Shown one piece after another: positions 1 through 5,447 of a DNA stretch of 5,447 nt. Below the pieces are notes generated by a model. It saw nothing but the letters and a program-made list of their open reading frames with translations. It had not been told where the DNA came from and ran no database searches. The DNA is taken from positions 1-5,447 of the forward strand of contig JACPVK010000390.1 of NCBI GenBank assembly GCA_016191795.1, written 5' to 3'. The position numbers and the translations under genes were made by a program. Numbering within the stretch: the first letter of the stretch is position 1; every line of letters begins with the position of its first letter. This DNA is from Gammaproteobacteria bacterium. GTDB lineage: Bacteria; Pseudomonadota; Gammaproteobacteria; SZUA-229.

Positions 1-321
1 GCCACTGCGACTCTCCAGTGTACGATAACCCAACGAGCCTACGCCGCCGCTCATGGCGTATTCCGTGCTGGAATTATTGGTGCCGGTTTTCAGCGTTGCC
101 AGCCCGGTATACTACAGTGAAAAGCCATCTTCTTCGATGGCCACAAAAGCACTACCCGCCGCAGCCGGATCATATTCGAATCCGTCAACCTCTGATGGCA
201 GGACAGCAGACAAACCCAAACCACCATAAAAACTGATGCCCTGTTTACCAGCCAATGCCGTACCGGCAACACTCAACAGGGCTGCCATTGCGACTAGCTG
301 GAATTTATTTTTTAAAGTCAT
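1..321 (-). pseudogene. Outer-membrane beta-barrel protein, 5' part, interrupted by an in-frame TAG and cut by the window edge
   Basis: The start codon at 321 is preceded by a good Shine-Dalgarno (GAGGA, about 7 nt upstream), and the first 24 residues are a clear Sec signal peptide: KNK basic start, hydrophobic LVAMAALLSVAG, and an ALA cleavage site before GKQG. The mature part has alternating aromatic/glycine beta-strand character (ISFYGGLGLSAV, then AFVAIEEDGFSL) typical of small porin-like barrels, so the product would sit in the outer membrane. The frame closes at TAG 112-114 after only 69 codons, far too short for such a barrel. Reading on in the same frame to position 1 gives 37 more stop-free codons that again look like barrel strands (YTGLATLKTG, then YAMSGGVGSLGYRTLES). 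A single nonsense change, for example in a GAG or CAG codon, explains this best; a sequencing error is the main alternative. TAG ends trhP in this window, so it is a normal stop here. Substrate and exact family are unknown. Confidence 0.72.
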
Positions 322-373
322 TCTAATTTCCTCGTTTACCGATTCTGTATGGCTACCCACTACGCTGCTCAAG

Positions 374-382
374 ATAATAGCA
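374..382 (-). promoter_or_regulatory. Extended -10 promoter candidate for the barrel gene
   Basis: On the minus strand this reads TGC TATTAT, an extended -10 (TGn followed by a 5/6 match to TATAAT), about 53 bp upstream of the start codon at 321. I see no good -35 at normal spacing, which is acceptable for extended -10 promoters. It lies in the 128-bp gap downstream of the permease gene, so the barrel gene probably has its own transcript. No clear terminator was seen after the permease stop. Confidence 0.45.
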
Positions 383-449
383 CTTTTTGCGAGAAGTACA
401 GCATACAAATCAAGCAGGTACGGAATACAAGTGAGACTTTACACAAGGT

Positions 450-1571
450 TTATCGGGCAAATACCGGCATCAAGGTATTTCTGATTCGCGGAACGACCAG
501 TAACAACAATAAACCAGCACTCATATAAACCAGCATTTCTGGCAACAAGTCCTGCGCCATACCGGGCGTAGCCTGGACTTGCCAGCCAAAGTTAACAATC
601 AGGGCATCCAGTAGCAGACCCATCACCAGGCTTACCCCAGCAATACCCGCGAGGTAGGCCGCGGTCGTTTTCATGCCCAGTTCCTTGCGTACCAGTATTA
701 AACCCGCCACATTGGTGGCAGGCCCTGCCAATAAAAATACCAGCACCGTACCCGGTGATACCCCTGCCATTAACAGACCCGCTGCCACCGGTGTCGAAGC
801 CGTGGCGCAGATATACATCGGTATACCCACAGCCAGCATCACCAGCATGGCCGGTAATCCACCACCCCATTGCGCCAGCCAGCCGGGGGGAATCACGGTG
901 GCGATTACCCCCGCGATCACAATGCCGATGGCCAGCCATTTAGAAATATCATCGAGCAATTCACCACCGGCAAATTTCACAGCCTGTAACCATCTGGCGG
1001 CCGGCACGACGGGTTTTGCGCAGCAATCGGTAGTTTGTGGCGCACAACAGCTGGCCTCACTGGCTGGCGTTTTTCCGGCACAACATCCAGTATTGCCAGA
1101 ACAGGCTGCAGCCTGAGTCGGAACCACCGTGGCAGGCTCATCATCCACCCAGGCCGTTAACAGCCCCGCCACCACCGCAGTGACCAGCGCAGCCAGCGGA
1201 CGATAGACCGCCATCACCGGCCCCAACAGGGCATAGGTCACCGCAACGGAATCAATACTGGTTTCCGGGGTAGCGATCAGAAAAGCCACCGTCGCTTCCT
1301 TTGATGCTCCGCTGCGTCTCAAACCCAGAGCTGCCGGTAACACGCCACAGGAGCACAGGGGTAAAGGCGCACCGAACAGCGTCGCACGCGTGATAGCCGA
1401 CAGACCTCGCCCACCCAGCCAACGCTGCATGGCATTCGCGGGGATATAGGCCTTGACCAGCCCGGCGGCCAGTAAACCCAGTAACAGCCAGAATGCTGTA
1501 TCCAGGTACACCAGCCAGATGTTATGCAATAAATTCAACATGAATGACATTGTAATCCGAACCACCTGCAT
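450..1571 (-). CDS. SO_0444-family Cu/Zn efflux permease
   Basis: This is a 373-residue polytopic inner-membrane permease of the DUF318/ArsP-like superfamily (PF03773 type). By family knowledge it is assigned to export of copper/zinc-type metal ions. Counted from the ATG at 1571, a first hydrophobic segment (about 17-38) is followed by the hallmark PLCSCGVLPAALGLRRSGAS, with the CSC pair at 73 and 75, then FLIATPETSIDS (97-108) and another hydrophobic stretch (111-140). A hydrophilic loop (about 142-190) carries C157 and four CC pairs or CC-like positions at 163/164, 175/176 and 183/184, which suits metal binding. The second half repeats the architecture: CATASTPVAAGLLMAGVSPG with C255, LLAGPATNVAG (280-290), and hydrophobic segments up to 360. 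The start is uncertain. The ATG at 1571 has no Shine-Dalgarno and lies beside the presumed promoter; ATGs at 1550 (a weak GGA about 5 nt upstream) and 1541 (MLNLLHNIW, where I expect family members to begin) are better candidates. No adjacent metal-sensing regulator is visible. Confidence 0.93.
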   Translation of the reverse strand: MQVVRITMSFMLNLLHNIWLVYLDTAFWLLLGLLAAGLVKAYIPANAMQRWLGGRGLSAITRATLFGAPLPLCSCGVLPAALGLRRSGASKEATVAFLIATPETSIDSVAVTYALLGPVMAVYRPLAALVTAVVAGLLTAWVDDEPATVVPTQAAACSGNTGCCAGKTPASEASCCAPQTTDCCAKPVVPAARWLQAVKFAGGELLDDISKWLAIGIVIAGVIATVIPPGWLAQWGGGLPAMLVMLAVGIPMYICATASTPVAAGLLMAGVSPGTVLVFLLAGPATNVAGLILVRKELGMKTTAAYLAGIAGVSLVMGLLLDALIVNFGWQVQATPGMAQDLLPEMLVYMSAGLLLLLVVPRIRNTLMPVFAR

Positions 1572-1575
1572 CGGT

Positions 1576-1581
1576 TAGAAT
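1576..1581 (+). promoter_or_regulatory. Possible -10 box for trhP in the divergent gap
   Basis: TAGAAT is a 5/6 match to TATAAT, ending 25 bp before the trhP ATG at 1607. The only -35-like hexamer nearby (TTGTAA, 1550-1555) is spaced 20 bp away, longer than ideal. The same bases read as TATTCT on the other strand, so the site could also be a weak -10 for the permease if that gene starts at 1550 or 1541. The gap is only 35-65 bp, so both genes must share this control region. Confidence 0.3.
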
Positions 1582-1606
1582 AGGCGCACTCTCCCCGAGA
1601 TAAACC

Positions 1607-2962
1607 ATGAAAAACATAGAACTGCTTTCCCCAGCCGGTACCTTACGCAATATGCGTTACGCCTTTGCCTATGGTGCCGATGCTATTTATGCCGGCCAGC
1701 CACGTTACAGCCTGCGTGTCCGCAACAATGATTTTCTGGAAGACAATCTCGCCATAGGCATTGCTGAAGCACATGCATTAGGCAAAAAGTTTTTTATTGC
1801 CTCCAATATCATGCCACATAACAGCAAGGTAAAAACCTACCTACGCGACATGCAACCGGTGATCGACATGAAACCGGATGCACTCATCATGGCAGACCCC
1901 GGTTTAATAATGATGGTGCGCGAAACCTGGCCCGACATGCCGATACATTTATCGGTGCAGGCCAATACAGTTAATTATGCTGCGGTCAAATTCTGGCAAT
2001 CTGTTGGTATTGAACGCATTATTTTATCGCGTGAACTGTCGCTGGATGAAATTGCAGAAACCCGCCAGCAATGCCCGGACATAGAACTGGAAGTATTTGT
2101 TCATGGCGCATTGTGTATTGCCTATTCCGGCCGCTGCCTGTTATCCGGATATTTCAATCACCGTGATCCCAACCAGGGTACCTGCACCAATGCCTGCCGC
2201 TGGGAATACAAAACCACCGAAGCGGTTGAAGCACCGGAGGGAAAATTTATTCCCAAGGCTTCCGTGCTATCGATGGAATCGTTTAACAAAACGCAGGAAC
2301 TGGCCAGTTGTGGCGACCAGAAACGCCATCCCCTGGCCGACAAGGTTTATTTTCTCGAAGAAAAAAGTCGCCCCGGTGAACTGATGCCGGTGCTGGAAGA
2401 TGAACACGGCACCTACATCATGAATTCCAAAGATTTGCGCGCCATTGAACACGTGCACAAACTGGTGAACATTGGTGTGGACAGTTTAAAAATTGAAGGC
2501 CGTACCAAATCACATTATTACGTGGCGCGCACCACACAAAGTTATCGCATGGCGATTGATGACGCACTCGCCGGCAGGGAATTTAATCCGCAACTGCTGG
2601 GCATACTGGAAAACCTCGCCAACCGTGGCTACACCGATGGTTTTCTGGAGCGTCACCACACCCAGGATTATCAAAATTATATGGAAGGTAATTCCATTGC
2701 CCACCAGCAACAATTTGTAGGTGAAGTAACGGCTTATGACAAAGCTACAGGCATGGCCGATATTGACGTTAAAAATAAATTTCGTGTGGGTGACAAACTG
2801 GAAGTGATACAACCAGGTGGCAATGTGAACATCGTGCTGGAACACATGGAAGATTTACGCGGCAATGCCATGAATGAAGCACCGGGTGGTGGTTATCAGA
2901 TTCGCATTCCCTTGCCTGAATCAGCGGCAAAACTGGGTCTGGTGGCGCGCTATATATCATAG
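1607..2962 (+). CDS. trhP: tRNA 5-hydroxyuridine modification protein TrhP (YegQ), peptidase U32 family
   Basis: The 451-residue product matches E. coli YegQ nearly end to end as I remember that sequence, including the N-terminal ELLSPAGTL-NMRYAFAYGADA and QPRYSLRVRNN. In E. coli, TrhP makes 5-hydroxyuridine at wobble U34 of several tRNAs, a prephenate-dependent route parallel to the oxygen-dependent TrhO; the product then feeds cmo5U/mcmo5U formation. The protein is cytosolic and, despite its name, not known to be a protease. The U32 signature is intact: EVFVHGALC (162-170), then SGRC (174-177) and LLS. C170, C177, C193 and C197 are the expected iron-sulfur ligands, within the family stretch RDPNQGTCTNACRWEY (186-201). 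The DEHGTYIMNSKDL (265-277) and SLKIEGRTKS (293-302) blocks are typical, and a U32_C domain follows at about 368-450. Residues 203-245 are the variable insert and contain an extra C235. The start has a weak GAG about 8 nt upstream. The gene ends in TAG and converges with the oxidoreductase gene 76 bp away; no strong terminator is visible between them. Confidence 0.95.
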   Translation: MKNIELLSPAGTLRNMRYAFAYGADAIYAGQPRYSLRVRNNDFLEDNLAIGIAEAHALGKKFFIASNIMPHNSKVKTYLRDMQPVIDMKPDALIMADPGLIMMVRETWPDMPIHLSVQANTVNYAAVKFWQSVGIERIILSRELSLDEIAETRQQCPDIELEVFVHGALCIAYSGRCLLSGYFNHRDPNQGTCTNACRWEYKTTEAVEAPEGKFIPKASVLSMESFNKTQELASCGDQKRHPLADKVYFLEEKSRPGELMPVLEDEHGTYIMNSKDLRAIEHVHKLVNIGVDSLKIEGRTKSHYYVARTTQSYRMAIDDALAGREFNPQLLGILENLANRGYTDGFLERHHTQDYQNYMEGNSIAHQQQFVGEVTAYDKATGMADIDVKNKFRVGDKLEVIQPGGNVNIVLEHMEDLRGNAMNEAPGGGYQIRIPLPESAAKLGLVARYIS

Positions 2963-3038
2963 CGCTGCCATTTTAATGAGCGTGCCAGCTACAGCTCAAA
3001 ACAAAACCACTGATCAGATTTTATTTTAGATATAGAGC

Positions 3039-4679
3039 TCATCGTCTGTTGGAAATTCGGATGACTTCATGTAACAGTACACCGCCAAAAACCAGGCCGC
3101 ATATTGTCAACATAATATACAAACCACGGCTCGCCTCAACGTACCATCCGCTTGCTTGAGACAAAACGTACATCAATGCAACCAGTCCAATAACTGATAG
3201 CACAAGCAGACCACGCCCTATCAGATCAGATTTTTTTTCTGATTGCACACTGACAAAATTCGCCAGCAGTGGTCGACAGGACCCACACACCGTAGACGCC
3301 CCGGTTAGCTGTGCCAGTTGATCCACATTACACGCCCCGCTATTTTTTGCCTGCACGAGATTGGCTCTCGTCGTGCCGGTGCAACGACATACCACCGCCT
3401 GGCCTGGCCAGGAGACGACATTACAGGCTTCCTCATCGGCCCACAAAATGCCTGTTTTTTTAAATTTACTAACTTGCCATGGCCAAATGCGTCGCTGCCT
3501 GGCCACCATTTCCTGCAGGCGCTCAATACCTGACCAGCCACCTATCGCCACCACTCCACGCAATCGACCGTGTAATATAAATAATCTTCGATAAATTCCT
3601 TTTTGGTGATCCTGAAATCTGATTTCTTCATGACTGCGTGTCGGTAAATCCACTTCACCCATACTGAACACCGGATAATCAAGCACCCTGAGAGACGTAG
3701 TTGCAGTGGAACCCACATACTCCGCACGACCACCGTTAAGGTTATACGCCAACACATCCGCCTGTTCATAACCAGGCGTAACCAGACCGTATATTTTTTT
3801 ACGATGCTCGGCACACTCTCCTATGGCATAAATATTTGGATCACTGGTTTGCATTTGGTCATTCACTCGAATGCCTTTACTAAAATACAAACCACTTTTA
3901 CGTATTAATTGCAAATTAGGTACGATGCCTGCCGCTACGACGACGGTATCGCATTCAATGGTTTCGCCAGAGCCCAGTAAAACACCCTGTACTTTATCCG
4001 ATCCAATTATTTCCAGCACACGCTCACTGGTGCGTACATGTATACCCAATGTCTCGATATGTCGCTTTAGATAACTCCCGGCTCGTTGATCCAGCTGACG
4101 GAACATCAACCACATACTGTGTTCAATCACCGTAACATTTGTATTAAAACGATGCATGGCACGTGCAGCCTCAAGCCCCAGCAAGCCACCGCCAATGACG
4201 ACTGTGTGTCGTGAGCGCACAATTCTACCCATCAGTTTCTGCGCATCACTCAGATCACGAAAGCTAAATACATTATTAAGCTGCGTACCCGGAATATTGG
4301 GCATGAAAGGACTGGAACCTGTTGCCATCACTAATGTGCCGTAACCATGGCGCACACCCTGACTATCAATCACTTCCCTGGATTGACGATCAACCTGCAC
4401 GATTCGATTATTGTAATAACAACTGACATTGGCATGTTTCGCCGCGTCAAATGACACATATAATTTATCTTCCCGTATATCACCGGTCAGCAAGGCTGTT
4501 AAATTCACCCGGTTATACGGCAACCAGGGCTCGTCACCAAAAATAGCAATCCGGGATGTTGTATTGGCGCGCGCAAACTGCGTAACAAAACGCATACCAA
4601 CCGGCCCGGTGCCAATCACAATGACATCGTGTTCTAACGGTGTAAATTGCTGCTGAATATTTCTGGCTTCGGCACCCAT
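3039..4679 (-). CDS. Membrane-anchored NirB-like FAD/NAD(P)H oxidoreductase with BFD-like [2Fe-2S] domain
   Basis: The 546-residue product belongs to the pyridine nucleotide-disulfide oxidoreductase fold as found in the N-terminal part of nitrite reductase large subunits (COG1251 type). The domains in order are: an FAD-binding Rossmann motif VIGTGPVG (21-28); the NirB-like PYNRVNLTALL (54-64); ATGSSPFMPNIPG (119-131); an NAD(P)-binding VVIGGGLLGLEAA (160-172); and the second FAD motif YAIGECAEH (284-292), with GEC where GD(A/C) is usual. A C-terminal reductase-like domain (about 325-400) and a BFD-like domain follow, the latter with C431, C433, C465 and C468 in a CxC-n-CxxC pattern that should bind [2Fe-2S]. 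Two hydrophobic helices (about 486-507 and 517-537) end the protein. The sulfite/nitrite reductase siroheme domains of true NirB are absent, so it cannot itself be a complete nitrite reductase. I infer electron transfer from NAD(P)H to an unknown partner at the inner membrane. The ATG at 4679 is the first start after an upstream in-frame stop; its Shine-Dalgarno (GGGG, 6 nt away) is modest. The acceptor is unknown. Confidence 0.85.
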   Translation of the reverse strand: MGAEARNIQQQFTPLEHDVIVIGTGPVGMRFVTQFARANTTSRIAIFGDEPWLPYNRVNLTALLTGDIREDKLYVSFDAAKHANVSCYYNNRIVQVDRQSREVIDSQGVRHGYGTLVMATGSSPFMPNIPGTQLNNVFSFRDLSDAQKLMGRIVRSRHTVVIGGGLLGLEAARAMHRFNTNVTVIEHSMWLMFRQLDQRAGSYLKRHIETLGIHVRTSERVLEIIGSDKVQGVLLGSGETIECDTVVVAAGIVPNLQLIRKSGLYFSKGIRVNDQMQTSDPNIYAIGECAEHRKKIYGLVTPGYEQADVLAYNLNGGRAEYVGSTATTSLRVLDYPVFSMGEVDLPTRSHEEIRFQDHQKGIYRRLFILHGRLRGVVAIGGWSGIERLQEMVARQRRIWPWQVSKFKKTGILWADEEACNVVSWPGQAVVCRCTGTTRANLVQAKNSGACNVDQLAQLTGASTVCGSCRPLLANFVSVQSEKKSDLIGRGLLVLSVIGLVALMYVLSQASGWYVEASRGLYIMLTICGLVFGGVLLHEVIRISNRR

Positions 4680-4693
4680 TTCCGACCCCGCCT

Positions 4694-4740
4694 AAAAAGG
4701 ACGTCTCGAAATGAAATACGAGCCTTCATAACGAGACGCC
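4694..4740 (-). terminator. Terminator-like hairpin with U tract in the oxidoreductase leader
   Basis: CGTCTCG (4702-4708) pairs perfectly with CGAGACG (4732-4738). Inside, after a symmetric AA/AA internal loop, ATGAA (4711-4715) pairs with TTCAT (4725-4729) around a 9-nt loop. Two more G:C pairs (4699-4700 with 4739-4740) extend the base past a bulged base at 4701. On the minus strand the stem is followed directly by CC and TTTTT (4698-4694), the layout of an intrinsic terminator. It ends 14 bp upstream of the start codon at 4679, so it either terminates a transcript from upstream or attenuates the oxidoreductase gene itself. Confidence 0.65.
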
Positions 4741-4805
4741 AGTGCTTGCGCGAACAAAACGTCATCACCGGTCGACCAGGGAATTTACCGGCTTGGTTTT
4801 ATCGC
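4741..4805 (-). other. Putative untranslated leader of the oxidoreductase gene
   Basis: This stretch lies between the sigma-54-like element and the terminator-like hairpin. If that element is used, initiation would fall near 4795 and the leader would be roughly 115 nt long. The leader includes CCGGT/ACCGG (a possible 5-bp stem) and the 8-bp palindrome GGTCGACC, but I could not find a clear antiterminator pairing. No reading frame here looks like a gene. Confidence 0.3.
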
Positions 4806-4821
4806 TGCATCATTTGTGCCA
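4806..4821 (-). promoter_or_regulatory. Sigma-54 (RpoN) -24/-12 promoter candidate for the oxidoreductase
   Basis: On the minus strand the 16 bases read TGGCAC, AAATG, ATGCA. Compared with the consensus TGGCACG-N4-TTGCA, only two of the conserved positions differ. The GG and GC doublets are separated by exactly 10 bases, the spacing sigma-54 requires. The oxidoreductase gene is the first gene downstream. I did not identify an activator (NtrC-like) site, and a match of this quality can occur by chance, so it is a candidate only. Confidence 0.4.
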
Positions 4822-4915
4822 TGACGGAGTAATACGGTGTGATGCGTCTTTGGGGGATTTTTTGGGTGTTGGATTGCACCAACAGCAGGCATGAACTGGT
4901 GATTTAATTTGTTTT

Positions 4916-5127
4916 GTGCACGAAATGTAAGCGGGAGTGGCTTGTTTACTTAATTTGCACTTGGCGTTGCAAGCTTTATTCAACCCGCGCCGGGCGGGTA
5001 ACTTTTTATCATTCCCGCGCTGTGCACAGGAATGTAGAAGGTTTGGTGTGTTTACTGTTGTTGCACCTGGCGCTGAAAGATTTATTTCGCTCTCGCTGAG
5101 CGAGTCACTTTCTTTGCTTGCACAAAG
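4916..5127. repeat. Two degenerate tandem copies of a ~106-bp unit
   Basis: The unit starting with GTGCAC at 4916 recurs with GTGCAC at 5022, and most later landmarks keep the same 106-bp offset: TGTTTACT (4943 and 5049), TTGCAC (4955 and 5061), TGGCG (4962 and 5068) and TTTATT (4975 and 5081). Over 4943-5003 against 5049-5109 I count about 44 identical bases of 61 with no gap. Each copy puts a short GC hairpin just after TTTATT: ACCCGC/GCGGGT at 4983-4999, and TCGCTC/GAGCGA at 5087-5103. Hairpin sequence differs between copies while the ability to fold is kept. A third anchor, TTGCAC at 5118, may be the start of a shortened third unit. No protein-like reading frame is evident. Confidence 0.6.
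4983..5008 (+). terminator. Weak terminator-like hairpin (inside repeat copy 1)
   Basis: ACCCGC (4983-4988) and GCGGGT (4994-4999) form a GC-rich 6-bp stem around a 5-nt loop, followed by AAC and then TTTTT at 5003-5007 on the plus strand. The form fits a short intrinsic terminator. However, no gene on the plus strand ends here, and the homologous hairpin in the second copy is followed by TTTCTTT, so it may simply be part of the repeat. Confidence 0.3.
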
Positions 5128-5132
5128 AAAGT
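5107..5132. repeat. Perfect 10-bp inverted repeat with 6-nt loop
   Basis: ACTTTCTTTG (5107-5116) and CAAAGAAAGT (5123-5132) are exact reverse complements around CTTGCA. One mismatch further out, GT (5104-5105) and AC (5134-5135) could add two pairs. CAAAGAAA is repeated at 5136-5143, giving the left arm an alternative partner. This arrangement resembles intergenic blocks I associate with gamma- and betaproteobacterial genomes, but I cannot name the family. Confidence 0.7.
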
Positions 5133-5143
5133 AACCAAAGAAA

Positions 5144-5379
5144 TGCACCCCGGCGCGCTGGCCCTTCGGGCTTCCCTCGCAGAGTGACTTTTGCTTCAAG
5201 GCCGTTTTGATGCGCTTCAGCGCTACGCATTCCATGCTTCGCTCGAAGTCCAGCCCACACATCCGTGTGTGGGCGTTCGCAATATATTGCTCACCCCTGC
5301 GCATCAAAACAGAAATAGCCATCCATGGCCATTTCGCCTTAGCAAACACCACTCTGCGAGGCAACGCTTATGGGGTGCA
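5144..5379. repeat. Highly structured intergenic element with nested long inverted repeats (three-way junction)
   Basis: The outermost arms are TGCACCCC (5144-5151) and GGGGTGCA (5372-5379). Inside are a small hairpin GCCC-TTC-GGGC (5161-5171), then CCTCGCAGAGTG (5175-5186) pairing perfectly with CACTCTGCGAGG (5350-5361). After a 3x3 internal loop, TTTGCT (5190-5195) pairs with AGCAAA (5341-5346), and after a 2-nt bulge AAGGC (5198-5202) pairs with GCCTT (5336-5340). That helix meets GTTTTGATGCGC (5204-5215) paired with GCGCATCAAAAC (5299-5310), and a hairpin at 5312-5335 (GAAAT/ATTTC, GCCA/TGGC), with junction linkers of only 0-1 nt. Within the second helix lie hairpins at 5216-5247 (TTCAGCG with CGCT-C-GAA, and GCAT/ATGC), 5253-5274 (GCCCACACA/TGTGTGGGC, perfect 9 bp) and the palindrome GCAATATATTGC (5279-5290). 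It could be a structured RNA, a mobile repeat or a DNA cruciform; strand and function are unknown. Confidence 0.6.
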
Positions 5380-5447
5380 CAGAATCAAAAGAAACTGCAA
5401 AAGCTAAAGCGGAAGAAAAGCACCCTTAAAATGAAAAATCAATAGAC
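5380..5447. other. A-rich tail of the window, no feature recognised
   Basis: This stretch is purine-rich on the plus strand (runs such as AAAAGAAACTG and GGAAGAAAAG) and reaches the window edge. I see no convincing gene start, ribosome binding site, promoter or hairpin. A neighbouring gene may begin or end just outside. Confidence 0.3.

Noticed and set aside
112..408. Longer 98-codon version of the barrel protein starting at 408
   Set aside because: The extra N-terminus would place the signal peptide internally and run over the extended -10 candidate. The ATG at 321 has the good ribosome binding site.
673..1116. 147-codon plus-strand frame opposite the permease
   Set aside because: It is the shadow of the GC-rich permease coding strand; the permease frame has a clear family match and this one has none.
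2963..3038. Possible bidirectional terminator between trhP and the oxidoreductase gene
   Set aside because: Only a 4-bp GAGC/GCTC pairing with a long loop and the palindrome CTGATCAG are present, without a proper stem and U tract. I cannot support a terminator.
2990..3043. 17-codon minus-strand frame whose ATG overlaps the oxidoreductase stop (ATGA)
   Set aside because: A translationally coupled small gene would look like this, but the peptide is very short with no features, and an ATGA overlap can occur by chance.
4810..5364. 184-codon frame on the minus strand spanning the 3' non-coding block
   Set aside because: It begins with TTG inside an inverted-repeat arm and has no ribosome binding site I can see. 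It crosses the tandem units, the perfect hairpin and most of the structured element, and its composition (many K, S, C, no domain) is not protein-like. Similar frames over dispersed repeats are commonly mis-annotated.
5191..5445. 84- and 66-codon frames on the plus strand over the structured element
   Set aside because: They overlap the paired arms of the inverted repeats, mirror the minus-strand frame and show no recognisable domain. They are best explained as open frames created by the repeat structure.
1..5447. CRISPR array, tRNA or rRNA gene, transposase
   Set aside because: I looked for regularly spaced identical repeats, cloverleaf-like sequence and transposase motifs and saw none. The tandem units are only two, degenerate and too long for CRISPR.

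Overview
The window looks like chromosomal DNA of a gammaproteobacterium of moderate GC. The support is a full-length YegQ/TrhP-type protein very close in sequence to the enterobacterial one, an SO_0444-type Cu/Zn permease (a family named after Shewanella), a Gram-negative outer-membrane barrel gene, and a 3' intergenic block of a kind I associate with gamma- and betaproteobacterial genomes. The species cannot be named from this sequence.

Layout. (1) Positions 1-321, minus strand: the 5' part of an outer-membrane beta-barrel protein gene, cut by the window edge and interrupted by an in-frame TAG at 112-114; barrel-like coding continues in the same frame beyond the stop. (2) 450-1571, minus: SO_0444-family metal permease. 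(3) 1607-2962, plus, divergent from the permease: trhP (yegQ), a tRNA wobble-uridine hydroxylation protein. (4) 3039-4679, minus, convergent with trhP: a membrane-anchored FAD/NAD(P)H oxidoreductase resembling the N-terminal part of nitrite reductase NirB, with a BFD-like [2Fe-2S] domain and two C-terminal membrane helices but no siroheme domain. (5) 4680-5447: about 770 bp with no gene I believe in.

The non-coding 3' part is the most interesting. Next to the oxidoreductase it holds a well-spaced sigma-54-like -24/-12 element and, between that element and the start codon, a terminator-like hairpin with a U tract, which could be an attenuated leader. Further out come two degenerate tandem copies of a roughly 106-bp unit, each with a central GC hairpin, then a perfect 10-bp hairpin. 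Last is an approximately 236-bp element whose long inverted repeats nest into a three-way junction with several further hairpins. The long frames across this block on both strands are probably side effects of the inverted repeats.

The genes do not form one pathway. The permease (metal export), TrhP (tRNA modification) and the redox enzyme appear to be independent units in alternating orientation. The permease and the barrel gene share a strand, but the barrel gene has its own promoter candidate, so joint transcription is only possible.
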